This document shows, one piece after another, positions 35,326 to 47,088 of a stretch of DNA of 64,000 nucleotides. Within the stretch, counting starts at the first letter, position 1. Each line of letters opens with the position of its first letter. The notes below the pieces were generated by a model. The model was not told the origin of the DNA, did not search any database, and was given only the letters and a program-made list of their open reading frames with translations. The position numbers were made by a program, and so were the translations under genes. Source of the DNA: Xenopus tropicalis (lineage: Eukaryota > Chordata > Amphibia > Anura > Pipidae); the NCBI RefSeq assembly GCF_000004195.4, contig NC_030680.2, positions 151,070,163 through 151,134,162 of the forward strand. The letters run 5' to 3'.

Positions 35326-36629
35326 TAAATAATGAAGACCAACTGCAAATCAGTGAAGCTGACAGCGCTGGGCACTAAATGTTAACTTGCCCTTGCAAAG
35401 AAGTGTGGAGCAGTCAGATAAGGAGGCCAAGCCCATAAAATAAAAAGGCCGGGTGTATTGTCCCTTATCTCACAGCTCCCATTTCATTTAATGAGCAATA
35501 AGCCAGGGCCCCAGGGCCACACAGCACTAGTCCCTCAGTAAATATGGTTAATGGATAAATGTTCAGTGGAGATGACAAACAGGGGAGCACGTGATTGGAG
35601 GGTGAAACGTGACCCTATAGATCTCTATTTAATGGGGTCAGTGAAAGCCCCCCTTAAGGTGGAAGCTGAGGTTGTGGGAATGTGAGGCGTTGCACCCATG
35701 GGTGTCATGATCCCAAGGCAAAGCCACTAGCCCATAGAACCGGTACCAACTGTCCTTATCGCTCTCTCCTGGGCAACCAAAAGCAGCAGCTGAACCAACG
35801 CTTCCCCCCAAATCCTTCTGTAGGTACCCCTAGTGCACCTGTGGGGGGCCCCAGTCTGGCTGAGGGTAGAACTCCCCCAGGACAATATGGCTCTAGAGAG
35901 ATAATGGCGGGGACAGGGAGGCAAATAAAACACGGACACTGCAGACACCACACATGAGGGGAAGGTTCCACCATATCTGTAGCACCTCCGAAAGTAGACT
36001 GGGGGGGGGGGGCAGGGCTTATTCACCAGCCGAGAGCATGAAGCCAACACAATAGATGCCAACGTGTCTAGGGCAACGCTCTCAGCTACGGTGGCTGTGA
36101 GGGTCCATGGGGGGGGCATTGGGCACCCAGCACTGTCCTACAAACACAGTATCCAAGTGGCATGAACATAAGGACCAATAGGCTGCTGAACGCGCGGGGG
36201 GGCGGGGTCACAAGAGATTCTATCCATGCTTCCACAACACCCAACTCTATAAAAAAGAAAAATTCAATAAGAATCAAATCAACCTTACGGGGGGGTTTGA
36301 AGCCCCCAACACAAGTCATGCAGAACCGAACTGACAACAATTCACACACAGTCGATGAGGAGCCAAACGGGCCGGGATGGCAATTCCTTAACAAAATCTC
36401 ACAATACTTAGAAAGTAACAGCTACTTGTCCGGGACAGGGCGGGGGGCACAGGTGTGTGGCACCGGGGGGCACTAGGAGGGTGCGAGACAAGCAGAGACA
36501 GGACCTGGGGGCCACTAGGGGACACACGGGACACTGCATAGAAAAACACAGTTCGGGTCGGCACTGGATCATGAGAAGAACAGCACAGAGACCAAGCAGC
36601 TTTGGCCACAATCACTCGTCCACAACCAA

Positions 36630-36758
36630 TCAGACAGCCTGAGCGGGTTTTGGTCCTACGGCAACGCCGTTACAGTCGAGAATGTACTGTAGGCAACCTT
36701 GGGGTGGGGGGCGCTGTGCCGCCATTTTGTTTGGCTCCGACTCGCTCGGGGTCCCCAT
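36630..36758 (-). CDS. syn2: Synapsin II exon 11: shared linker plus alternative IIb C-terminus
   Basis: A strong acceptor (a long pyrimidine tract ending TCTCTTTCCAG) opens a phase-0 exon. It encodes MGTPSESEPNKMAAQRPPPQ, colinear with the mammalian synapsin II linker that ends QRPPPQG. Two outcomes are visible. Splicing at CCAAG/GTTGCC (exon then 36698-36758, 61 bp) leaves phase 1 and joins exon 12 in frame, giving IIa. Reading through gives GCLQYILDCNGVAVGPK, then PAQAV and a TGA at 36630. This closely resembles the known IIb tail (CLQYILDCNGIAVGPK...), recalled from memory. The donor GTTGCC is weak, which fits regulated isoform choice (inference). Confidence 0.93.
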   Translation of the reverse strand: MGTPSESEPNKMAAQRPPPQGCLQYILDCNGVAVGPKPAQAV

Positions 36759-37526
36759 CTGGAAAGAGAGAAGAAAGAAAATGATTGGGTGATAAAGTAC
36801 CACTCACTGTCTGAACTAAGTGTCTGGCCAGTTACCCCAACTGCCCCGAGACGGGGGGGCTATGATCTACACGGAGTCGGACTCACTAAATAGGTCCCAG
36901 ACTTCCCAATGTTCCCTCTGTACAACATGCCCCCCCAAAAGGAATAATGAGTCCCCAATATAATCCCCACCCCGAGTGTCCCAAGGTACAGTGTATATCC
37001 CAGGGCTGTAGGTCCCAAATGTGAAGAAAATCACATCCAGAAAGTTCCGCGGGTTCTATAGGAAATGTAATAGTAGCAGAATTTAATAGTTGGGTCTTGT
37101 GGCCCCATGTAAGGGGGAACCTGATCTCAGCCCGGGGCCCATAGGGTCTCACTTACCAATTACTAATGTTACTGGCAAACTGCCCCTATTGGGAATGTAG
37201 GTGGCACAGAAATAGTCATTTGGACCAGCACCGCGACAGCTAAGGGCATAGGAACAGAGGGGTGCGAGAGTCCAACTGGCCACAGGGTGTCGCTGTTGTG
37301 TAACTTCTATTGGTTGTTACAGGGGCAAAACTAATTCCGTTTCCTTTCATTTCTCTCTCCCCAGCTGCCCCATCTCCTACATATAAACCCCCCCGGGGTA
37401 CCCCATTATTATTATTATTATTATTGTTATTATACAGTTGTTGGTTTCTAAAGTTCTGTTTTCCCACAGTAAATGGAGACGAATGAAGGACAATGAAATG
37501 GCTGTTTTGGAGGGGTCACTGTGCTG

Positions 37527-37600
37527 GGGGGGGGGGGGGGGGGGGTGGGAGTTACAGGAATATATATCCCAGAGCCTGTAACCCCCCCCCCCCCCCCCAG
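37527..37600. repeat. Poly-G / poly-C foldback
   Basis: A run of about 19 G is followed by GGGAGTTACAGG, a short loop with ATATATAT, then CCTGTAAC and a run of about 17 C. The whole forms a long hairpin, and the G-run could also form a quadruplex. Confidence 0.85.
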
Positions 37601-37784
37601 TTCACACTCAGGGAGCAGGTACAGAGCTGGGAGGAGGAGCTTCCTTTCTGGGGCCAAGAGATATTAAACCCGCCATTAACTTGCTATGTAATGATGATTA
37701 TATGATATTAAATGCCTCAAACAGCACCACTTGCAGGAGAGTGGAGGAATAGCACCCCTGTTACAGATACATGGCTCAAGTGGT

Positions 37785-37905
37785 AACCTGCAGCCCAATA
37801 ATAATAATAATAATAATAATAAACAAGTGACTGTCTATGGCATCTCCCAGCAGCCCCCCTGGCATTTGCCAGAACCTGCACATTGCCAGTCCGGGCCTGA
37901 TATTC
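37785..37905 (-). mobile_element. Single copy of the repeat amplified at 21615-22525
   Basis: In reverse orientation CAGCCCAATA(ATA)n...AGTGACTGTCTATGGCATC and CAGCCCCCCTGGCATT match the 81-bp unit. An (AAT)n run sits in the middle. Confidence 0.65.
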
Positions 37906-37924
37906 AGCACCATACACTAAAGGG

Positions 37925-38366
37925 GTGGGTTCACCTTTAAGTTAACTTTAAGTATGTTATAAAATGCCCAATTCTAAGCAACTTTTCAATTGGTCTTCAT
38001 TACTTATTTGTTATGGTTTTTTTAATTATTTCTCTTCATCTTCCAACTCTTTGCAGCTTCCAAATGGGGGTCACTGACCCCGGCAGCCAAACCCTATTGC
38101 TCTGTGAGGCTCCAGTTTTATTGTTACTTTTTATTCCTTATCTTTCTATTCAGCCCCTCCCCCTATTCATATACCAGTCTCTCATCCAAACCACGCACTG
38201 GTTGCTAGGGTAATTTGAACAATAGCAACCAAATAGCTGCTGAAACGCCAAACTGAAAAGCTGCTGAATTGAATATAAAATAACTAAAAAATGACAAAAA
38301 ATTTAAAATAAAGACCAATTGCAAATTATCTCAGAATATCACTCTCTACATCCTACTAAAAGTTAA
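37925..38366. mobile_element. T2-type MITE close to syn2 exon 10
   Basis: GGTTCACCTTTAAGTTAACT at the left, the shared interior CTAAGCAACTTTTCAATTGG and GGGTCACTGACCCCGGCAGC, and CTACTAAAAGTTAATT at the right. It ends about 46 bp from the exon 10 donor. Confidence 0.8.
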
Positions 38367-38411
38367 TTCAAAGATGAATTTTGGGGGGCTATCGGGGAGC
38401 TCAGACCCTAC

Positions 38412-38561
38412 CTGAGGTTGCTGAGTTGCAGTTGGTCTCAGAGGAGAGGGCACAGGAGATTTGGAGCGAATCTGATTCATCTTATTCACCACCAAGTCAG
38501 CAATGAGCTGCCGGTCTTCTGCCTGATGGTCCCCAATGACCGGCATGGTGCAGTCCATTAC
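38412..38561 (-). CDS. syn2: Synapsin II, coding exon (exon 10 equivalent)
   Basis: 150 bp, exactly 50 codons, starting VMDCTMPVIGDHQAEDRQLI and ending PSPLRPTATQQPQ. This closes the C domain and begins the linker. The VMDC start and the TTQQPQ-like end are diagnostic of synapsin II rather than I or III, judged from remembered family sequence. Acceptor TTATTCTGCAG, donor CCTCAG/GTAGGG, phase 0 at both ends. A T2-like MITE ends about 46 bp inside the following intron. Confidence 0.96.
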
Positions 38562-38799
38562 CTGCAGAATAAACATAAGCATTTACCTGCATTCATTCTG
38601 TATAGGGCTGGGGTATAACAGATACCCCGCGAGGGAGTCATGGCTACCCCGGGGTAACCTGCAGCTGCAGAATAAGGGAGATCCGTAATATGGATATGGA
38701 AGCTTAGCCCTAGCCAATAGCAATATATATATATAGCAAGTATATATACAACAATTATATGTACAAGTCCCTATAAAGCCACTGACAGTGAGGGATGAA

Positions 38800-41000
38800 T
38801 GGACACTGGAAAGTTGCTAAGAATTACATTTTATTTCTTTAAGCATAATGTGATTTTTTTTTATTATGTAGGTGGAGTTGCCTTTAAAGGAAAAGTACAT
38901 TTATTAACATCGGGGGGGGGGGGGCAAATTATGCCTATGCTCCAGTTTGCTGAAAACTGCACCGGCCTGGGGTACTTGTGCAGGGGGCGCCACAGAGCAG
39001 CCCTTTTCTTCCTCTTCTTCATTTTTCGGCTGCCTGGGCCTTTGCTTTAAGAACGGAGAAACAGAAGATCCATCTTTGAACGAAGTACCCTGGGCTGGGG
39101 CAGGTTTTAGTGAACAGGAGCCCCGGCCCGGGGTATCAGGTAGGCAAATATATTCACTAACATTTTACCTTTTCCCTGTTCTTTATAGTAGAGAGGGGTA
39201 TGATGGGGGGGGGGGGGGGGGGGCAGAAGCTATAGGAATAAAGGAGAATGGGAAGGGTGGAGCACTGCTGGATGGGGGGCACAAAGCCCTCAGGGGGATT
39301 CCCTTATCCGGAAACCCGTTATCCAGAAAGCTCTGAATTACGGAAATCCAGAGCATTCTGGATAACAGGTCCTATACCTGTGTAAGGAGAGAGGTGATTG
39401 ACTTAGAGAAGCAAATAAAAGTCTCAGAACCCCTTATATAAATGGTTCCGTTTGTCCTCCAAAGCTAAAGCAACACCCAGAATAAGCAGGACCCTTGTTA
39501 CCCCACTGCCCCCCCAGCTTCATCGTTTGCACAAAGTCTCCTTGTTTAGCTGCCCTGATTCTGACCCCAGGGGCAGTTTATTAATATCCAGCCGCGGTGG
39601 TTTCTAACCTCCCATTGAGCCCACAACATGACACATCTGCCCACGGAAGGGGCTGGCATGGGCCGCAGAGCTAATTATACGTGGCGCCAGGAATAAGAGG
39701 GTCCGAGGGTTACGCGGGGGGCACCTGCCCTATTTATACCACCCAGTACAGAGCAGGGGGTAAATATAACCTGCACAGGGAATTTATACCACAAATAGTT
39801 TCTTTCCGATTAAATAGCATTTGCCTGACCCTACAGAACTGCCCGACCACTTACTTGTCTCTGTATTTAGCAGCAGCAGGGTCTCCCTCGCCCCACAATT
39901 TCCTGCCCTTGGGGTACTTATTAGTGCTGGGTGGGGGGCCAAAGTACCCTGGAGCCAATCCAAGGGGCTGTCAGTATGATCCCCAGGCACAGAGGGCATT
40001 AGGGTTGGGCGGGGGCAAAGCAGGTTTTCCCTCCCGGACCTGACACCCCCATACTAATAGAACTATAAGGCAAATGTACTGAGCCAAGGGAAACTTAGGG
40101 TTCTGTGCTTAGTAGTGGGAAATACCTGTCAGTACTATCCCCCCCCCCCATTCCTGGCCACATTGGGCCTGGCCCACAACAATAGGGCAATGGGAGGAGC
40201 TAGAGAAGGTTGTGGCCAGCCAGACTGATAACAATGGTGCATTATACAAAAAAAAATCAGCCCCCACCAGCATATAAGTGCCCTACCATAGGCACCATTC
40301 TACCCAGATTATTCCCACGGGGTAAATAGACTTATACTGACAGCGCTGAGGTGTCTCACTGGCTGCAAACGTGTTTCTTCTATCTCCTACTCTCTAATTC
40401 AGATCTATCAAAGGCCTCTCCAGCAAGCAGTACTGTATATATATTCATATCATTCAAATACAGGCCATGTGCTATTATAACCAATGCCACTTACTGTACC
40501 TACTGTATATAATGAAATTAGTTAGTATTTATCCAGTCCCTCTTATTATATATAATGTGTCTGGGGTGTCAGCACCCACTGCCCTTTACTGTATATACTG
40601 CATTTGGGGTGTCAGCACCCACTGTCTCTTCACCTATATAAAGGGTGAGGCTGGAAGGGATGTAAGAATATTTGTTCTGAGCTCTGGTGTCTGGCGGAAT
40701 ATTTAAATGAAGGAGAAATCACATAAGTAAATTGGAAACTAATTACTGCGCAAACTAATTACTCACTGACGAGCCTGCTGCCTTTCTCCTGGATAAATAA
40801 CTTTAATTAAACCCATTATCACCTAATGGACTGAAGACTTGCAATGATTTTAGTGATTTTAGCAAGTCAGATGGCCTCCCACAAACTTAGGGAGTTCCTC
40901 GTTACTTAGCAGGGGCTGTGATAGCCACGTGTAGTGCCGGTGATTATGTCTATGAAGGTTTTTATTCAAGTCATAGTCCACACCTTGTGTCTCAACACTT
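38800..41000. other. syn2 intron 10, mostly unassigned
   Basis: Contains poly-G runs (38911, 39207), the foldback fragment at 39288-39390 and AT-rich sequence. No syn2 coding was recognised between exons 9 and 10. Confidence 0.6.
39288..39390. mobile_element. Foldback MITE fragment
   Basis: CCCTTATCCGGAAACCCGTT and ATCCAGAAAGCTC, followed by the inverted GAGCATTCTGGATAACAGG and CCTATACCTG. These are the same termini as the element at 53390-54047, but with almost no interior. Confidence 0.75.
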
Positions 41001-41002
41001 TC

Positions 41003-42780
41003 TCCTTGTAGATTGCAAGCTCTTTTGGGCAGGGCTCCCTTCCCCTCTTGTATCGGTTATTGATTGCTTTATATGTTACTCCTTGTAGAGTGTAAGCTCT
41101 TTTGGGCAGGGCCCTCTTCCCCTCTTGTATCGGTTATTGATTGCTTTATATGTTACTCCTTGTAGAGTGTAAGCTCTTTTGGGCAGGGCTCCCTTCCCCT
41201 CTTGTATCGGTTATTGATTGCTTTATATGTTACTCCTTGCAGAGTGTAAGCTCTTTTGGGCAGGGCCCTCTTCCCCTCTTGTATCGGTTATTGATTGCTT
41301 TATATGTTACTCCTTGCAGAGTGTAAGCTCTTTTGGGCAGGGCTCTCTTCCCCTCCTGTATCGGTTACTGATTGCTTTATATGTTACTCCTTGTAGAGTG
41401 TAAGCTCTTTTGGGCAGGGCTCTCTTCCCCTCTTGTATCGGTTATTGATTGCTTTATATGTTACTCCTTGCAGAGTGTAAGCTCTTTTGGGCAGGGCCCT
41501 CTTCCCCTCTTGTATCGGTTATTGATTGCTTTATATGTTACTCCTTGTAGAGTGTAAGCTCTTTTGGGCAGGGCTCCCTTCCCCTCCTGTATCGGTTACT
41601 GATTGCTTTATATGTTACTCCTTGCAGAGTGTAAGCTCTTTTGGGCAGGGCCCTCTTCCCCTCTTGTATCGGTTATTGATTGCTTTATATGTTACTCCTT
41701 GCAGAGTGTAAGCTCTTTTGGGCAGGGCTCTTTTCCCCTCCTGTATCGGTTACTGATTGCTTTATATGTTACTCCTTGCAGAGTGTAAGCTCTTTTGGGC
41801 AGGGCCCTCTTCCCCTCTTGTATCGGTTATTGATTGCTTTATATGTTACTCCTTGTAGAGTGTAAGCTCTTTTGGGCAGGGCTCCCTTCCCCTCCTGTAT
41901 CGGTTACTGATTGCTTTATATGTTACTCCTTGTAGAGTGTAAGCTCTTTTGGGCAGGGCTCTCTTCCCCTCCTGTATCGGTTACTGATTGCTGTATATGT
42001 TACTCCTTGTAGAGTGTAAGCTCTTTTGGGCAGGGCTCTCTTCCCCTCCTGTATCGGTTACTGATTGCTTTATATGTTACTCCTTGTAGATTGTAAGCTC
42101 TTTTGGGCAGGGCCCTCTTCCCCTCTTGTATCGGTTACTGATTGCTTTATATGTTACTCCTTGTAGAGTGTAAGCTCTTTTGGGCAGGGCTCTCTTCCCC
42201 TCTTGTATCGATTATTGATTGCTTTATATGTTACTCCTTGTAGATTGTAAGCTCTTTGGGGCGCGGCTCTCTTCCCCTCTTGTATCGGTTACTGATTGCT
42301 TTATATGTTACTCCTTGTAGAGTGTAAGCTCTTTTGGGCAGGGCTCCCTTCCCCTCCTGTATCGGTTACTGATTGCTTTATATGTTACTCCTTGTAGATT
42401 GTAAGCTCTTTTGGGCAGGGCTCTCTTCCCCTCTTGTATCGATTATTGATTGCTTTATATGTTACTCCTTGTAGATTGTAAGCTCTTTGGGGCAGGGCTC
42501 TCTTCCCCTCTTGTATCGATTATTGATTGCTTTATATGTTACTCCTTGTAGAGTGTAAGCTCTTTGGGGCACGGCTCTCTTCCCCTCTTGTATCGGTTAC
42601 TGGTTGCTTTATATGTTACTCCTTGTAGAGTGTAAGCTCTTTTGGGCAGGGCTCCCTTCCCCTCTTGTATCGGTTACTGGTTGCTTTATATGTTACTCCT
42701 TGTAGAGTGTAAGCTCTTTTGGGCAGGGCTCCCTTCCCCTCCTGTATCGGTTACTGATTGCTTTATATGTTACTCTGTAT
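41003..42780 (+). repeat. 77-bp minisatellite, about 23 copies, grown inside an L2-like tail
   Basis: Units GTAGAGTGTAAGCTCTTTTG, GGCAGGGCTCCCTTCCCCTC and GTATCGGTTATTGATTGC. The first unit (GTAGATTGCAAGCTC) and the sequence after the last (TGTACAGTGCTG...GCGCTTTATAAATAAATG) match single-copy L2-like tails such as 45285-45465, so the array is an internal amplification of one such tail. Confidence 0.95.
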
Positions 42781-42865
42781 GCCCAATGTATGTAACCCAC
42801 TTATTGTACAGTGCTGCGGGGTATGTTGGCGCTTTATAAATAAATGTTAATAATAATAATAATAG
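42781..42865 (+). mobile_element. L2-like 3' tail after the 77-bp array
   Basis: GGCGCTTTATAAATAAATG with an (AAT)n end closes the element in which the array grew. Confidence 0.65.
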
Positions 42866-43122
42866 TATATCTAGTAGGAGTAAATGTAGAGCAACTGGAT
42901 TTGCTGAGTAATCATTGAAGACGTTTCTCTCCTCATTTGAGCAGCTTCTTCAGTTCAACCGACTGATACGGGAAGTCCTCACCGTATAAACTCTTCCACT
43001 AATCCAATCACAATGGTGTAATTTAACTCTTCAGAGAGGTGACAACTGGATTTGCTTGGTGAGCAGTCGCTCTGTCTCCCCAATTTAACGCTTTGTCTCC
43101 CCATTCATGCAACTCTCACAAG

Positions 43123-43265
43123 TTAAGGTGGCCATACACGTTAAGATCCGCTCGCCTGGTAAGGTCACCAAGCGGATCTTCTCCTGCTATCCCCACCTAT
43201 GGGTGGGATTGGGTGAATTTAGGCTAATTTAGTCTTTTGGATCGTTACGTGTATGGCCACCTTAA
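43123..43265. mobile_element. Intact TTAA-flanked MITE with 19-bp perfect inverted repeats
   Basis: Starts TTAAGGTGGCCATACACGT and ends with its exact inverse complement. TTAA is the presumed target duplication. It is 143 bp, with a second inner palindrome (AAGATCCGCT...AGCGGATCTT). Confidence 0.93.
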
Positions 43266-43692
43266 GTCCTACAGCTCCCCAAGCTTATGTGCCTCCCCTG
43301 CCCGCCCCCCATGAATAAAGTGCTGCCAAATGCATTGTATCCACGGGCAAAGTGCAGCACTCACTGTCACATGTTATTCCAAGAGGGGAGTCCCCATATT
43401 TGTGTGGGCTTGGATCTAAGTGGGATGTGCCATATGGATTCTTCCTAGAATAACCAGCTCAATGCGATGAAACTGCATGTCCCTTTAATCCTACACCCAT
43501 GAACTGGCGGCTGTTTCTGTGAAATGCAACAGCAAAATATTTACGTTGGAAAAATAAAGAAATGATTCATGAGCCGGGGGCTGCCATAGAGCCGCAACGT
43601 GCCCGGAGCTAAAAATATTCCATGTTTTACAGGAAAAAACACAAAGTACAAATAACAAGCCAATTCCAGTCTCCCCTGAGTCAGCCCCTTAC

Positions 43693-43795
43693 CTCCATAA
43701 TATAATCCTTCCCGTCTTTCCCGTGCACGACCTTCACCGCGCAAATGTCCAGCCCCCCGAAGATTTCAGAGCACAAATCCACCCACAGTTTGTAC
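43693..43795 (-). CDS. syn2: Synapsin II, coding exon (exon 9 equivalent)
   Basis: 103 bp encoding [20 protein letters not shown], then [14 protein letters not shown]: the C-domain stretch containing the conserved [12 protein letters not shown] and HGKDG motifs of the ATP-binding fold. Acceptor TTTCATTCCAG/GTAC, donor GAG/GTAAGG (phase 0). It joins in frame to the VMDC exon at 38412-38561. Confidence 0.96.
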
Positions 43796-45284
43796 CTGGA
43801 ATGAAAGAAAAGTGTGGGAATGAGCCCAAAGTGTAAGGAACATCGCTAGGCCTCAAAGTGTATCCTTGACCCCCAGTGACATTGTGGCGCCATAAGTGTC
43901 CCCCTAGGCAGCCACCGGAACCCTAACCCGCTGCTTTGCACTGACACCATTGGTCATTTTTATGACCTGGACCCAACCTACCCTTCTACGAACATCAGCA
44001 AAGGGACAAAGTTGATAGGTGGATAAGGGAAGCCATAAGGAAAACACAAGAGACCCAGTTGGTCCGCCTTGTCTGCCCAAAACATATTATACAGTGTTTC
44101 TACCTCTCCCCTAAGGGACTGGATTTCGGAACTGGGTTAGAACCCAACCAATCAGTTCCCCCACCAACTTCATGCTGTGTCCCCTGGGTTTGCCCCCCCA
44201 TTTTCCAGACCGTTTATGTCATGGATACTACTTTCCTCATTTGCACAAACCTGAACCCAATAGTCAAATGGCCTAAACCCACTTGCCTTACAGTTTCCCC
44301 TATTGCTAGATCCGTTCTTTCCCCCGGTGCTGACAGTGAATGTACTCAAAGCCGTGCCCAAATGCCCTTTATATATCCAAACATCAGTTCTACTCCCACC
44401 ATTGGACTGTCATTCCCAGGATTCCACTGCAGAGGCTTATGGGAAATGTATTTTAGCTTGGCCCAGAGGCTGATTAACCAAAGGCAGAGATGTCATTGTC
44501 ACCTTGAGTTCTGTCACCACACACGCATGTGACGGATGCTCTGTATGTGCAGCACCCATATCTTACATGACACACACGTGTTACATACATGTGCCGCTGC
44601 CCTTTAATCAGGATAGATGTCTAGGATAAGAAAATATTGCCCTTCATCCAACCTCCCCCTCGAGTCCGTGTTCCGTTTCATGTTAAGGGAAAGGGTTTAT
44701 TTTTAAACTGAGGGGGAGAAAACGTTCTGTTTGTTGGGCCGGGAAAGGAAATTCCGCCGTGGGTTTTTTCTCTGCCGCCTAATTGGATGCAACGTTCACT
44801 CAGCTTTTTCCTCATTTCTTGTGGCTGAATATAAACAGTAACTCAGTGGAGTCTCTCACCCCCGGAAAATGGGGATTCTATCAAGTAAATATCTGTAGCC
44901 ACATTCTGCTATTCAGTCCTACTGAAACACCTTCTTGTTCTAGCTCTGAGCAAATATATCTATATCCAAAATATCCTGCCCCTCCCAGTCCTGTCTCTTA
45001 CCCACCCTTAGTCAGGGCACCTCTCTGCCCAGGCTGCCCCCTGCTCCATCCTGCAGCGCTGTAGCCACAACATTAAGGAACAATGGGGGCACTCTGCCAT
45101 GAAGTGATGGGGCCAAAGTGACGGATATTCTTGGTGCCACTGTTAGAACCCCCCATGAAAAATGGTTTCCAAAAATATGAAAATAAGCCTTTATTTATTT
45201 CATATCAAACGTAGTGTGCAGTATAAATGCCCATACCTGATGCACTCTTACCTTCCAATTTGTGCCTGTATGTTACCCAACCAC

Positions 45285-45470
45285 TTAGATTGTAAGCTCT
45301 ACGGGGCAGGGAACTCCTTCCTACTGTGTCTCATACCACATGGTCCTTATTCCCTGTGCATTTATATATATTTATTGTATTTATTATCACACTTGTCCTC
45401 CCTGTGTGTAATTTTGTAAGATTGTACAGCGCTTTATAAATAAAGTTATACATACATACATACATAAAAC
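45285..45470 (+). mobile_element. L2-like 3' end with (CATA)n tail
   Basis: AGATTGTAAGCTCTACGGGG, CAGGGAACTCCTTCC and GTACAGCGCTTTATAAATAA followed by a CATA tail. This is the vertebrate L2-type 3' end; a minus-strand copy lies at 55415-55605. Confidence 0.7.
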
Positions 45471-45920
45471 CACTCAAAGAACAGACACAGACAGGCTAAA
45501 AAGGTCTTTAGCACAATAGGTAAGGACTGGGGCTGTTATATATCTCTTATTCCTGTGGTCATGATCGTGATATCATTCTAACTTGCAGCGCAGCAGTAAA
45601 GAGAGACTGAAGTTTAGCAGAGCACAAATCACATGGCTGAGGGCACCTGGGAAACTATGAATATGTCTAGCCCTACGTAAATGTTAAAATTAAATAAAAA
45701 AAGTTTAGTCTTTTGAAAAATGGATTGCAATGCAGGATTCTGTTGCAGGAGCACTATTAACTAATGTTTCCCCTGACAGAATCCCTTTACGTACCAACGT
45801 CTCGGTTAAGATGGCTCCCATTTCTGACCATTACCATTACTGACGTTCCCCTCACACCCCTCGGATTAGCCAGACCTGTTGCTTTAATATTAATGACCCC
45901 CACTTTGTGACAACATTCAC

Positions 45921-45995
45921 CTTTCTGACATGGCAACTTGTTCCAACATGGCGGAACCCGCACTTGTCTTCCAGTTCCCAGACATGGAGGTTCTC
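45921..45995 (-). CDS. syn2: Synapsin II, coding exon (exon 8 equivalent)
   Basis: A 75-bp exon too short to appear as an obvious ORF. It was found by looking for the conserved synapsin stretch between the flanking exons. It encodes [20 protein letters not shown] followed by AMSE and the first two bases of an Arg codon. Acceptor CATTCACAG/GAG, donor AGAAAG/GTGAAT. Phase matches on both sides: G completes Met from the previous exon, and AG plus G of the next exon gives Arg before YKLW. This is the C-domain segment written RTS.SGNWKTNTGSAMLEQ in mammals. Confidence 0.95.
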
Positions 45996-46129
45996 CTGTG
46001 AATGACAGCGAGCATGAGGTTACTAATGGGATTAGGGGATTAGTGGGAAGCAGAAAAGAAACGTGACGTTGCGATTGGCAACAGATTTACATTTTAATAA
46101 GTAAAATACAGCAACCTTCCTGCTATTAG

Positions 46130-46686
46130 TTAAAGGGGAACCTACCCCAAAACTGTTTTTGGTATAATGAAAAAATATATTATTGGGCACTTTTCCAGTA
46201 TCCCTTCAGTGTCCATTTTCATTGGTCTCAAAGTTATTTGTAGTTATAATGAAAAGCGACGTATGTCTGGGGGGCTTCTATCAATTTCTTTCAAGAGTTA
46301 GAACCAGCAGTGCAAAGGTTATAAACTGACAGACAATGCTTCAATAGCAACTACAGTTACAAACCAGTACAAAGTTGGTGATTACACAGGGATTTGGTTG
46401 CTAGGGTCTAGAGTTGCAGACTGAGATCAATTAAAGGCTACTGAAGCTACTGAAGATATGGAAATCTGAACAAGGTCCAAAACAAATTCCAATCCAGCAA
46501 AATCCTAAAATGAACCATGGATTGGGTAGATCCTAAGCATATTCTAGACAGACTAATTCTAAGCAACTTTTCATTTGATCCATATAGAACATGAGTCCAC
46601 AGAACAAAAACTAATTGCTAATTGTCTGAGAATACTGCTGTCTACATTAGACTAAGAGTTATTTTTAAAGTGAACTTCCCCTTTAG
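46130..46686. mobile_element. T2-type MITE between syn2 exons 7 and 8
   Basis: TTAAAGGGGAACCTACCCC at the left and GTGAACTTCCCCTTTAG at the right are inverted, with TTAA/TTAG at the edges. It nearly fills the gap between the two exons. Confidence 0.8.
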
Positions 46687-46768
46687 ATATAAAGCAAAGG
46701 TAAGATAAAACACAGCTGAGTATGGAGCCCAACAGGCACCGGGGCCGCTCCAGGCAGAGATTCCTTAC

Positions 46769-46911
46769 ATGTAGGCTTTGTAGTTATTTCCGATCTTCTG
46801 AATCCTGATGTCATATTTGGAATCGATGAACGGTTCCGTGGTGGCGTAGGTCTGTGTTAGAGCCACAACACTGGCAATGTCTTGGAAATCATAGTGGTTC
46901 TCCACCTTGAC
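46769..46911 (-). CDS. syn2: Synapsin II, coding exon (exon 7 equivalent)
   Basis: 143 bp coding for a C-domain segment that starts [20 protein letters not shown] and ends KIGNNYKAY plus two bases of the next codon. It is nearly identical to the family consensus in this region. Acceptor AAAATCTCAG/GTC, donor TACAT/GTAAGG. The split Met codon (AT/G) is completed by the first base of the exon at 45921-45995. On the acceptor side a large 19-bp minisatellite begins about 180 bp away. On the donor side a T2-like MITE ends about 80 bp away. Confidence 0.96.
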
Positions 46912-47088
46912 CTGAGATTTTATAACAGAAAAAAAATGCAGGTAATTAATATTGGATCCTGCCCTAAATGGTACACGAAGGGGGCAGAAACCTGGATGGA
47001 AGATCAGCATGGGCATTATGGTCAGTTCACTATAGAAGTAATGGCCGAGCCTATAACTGTTAGACAAGGACCCCTTGCAATACAGTAG

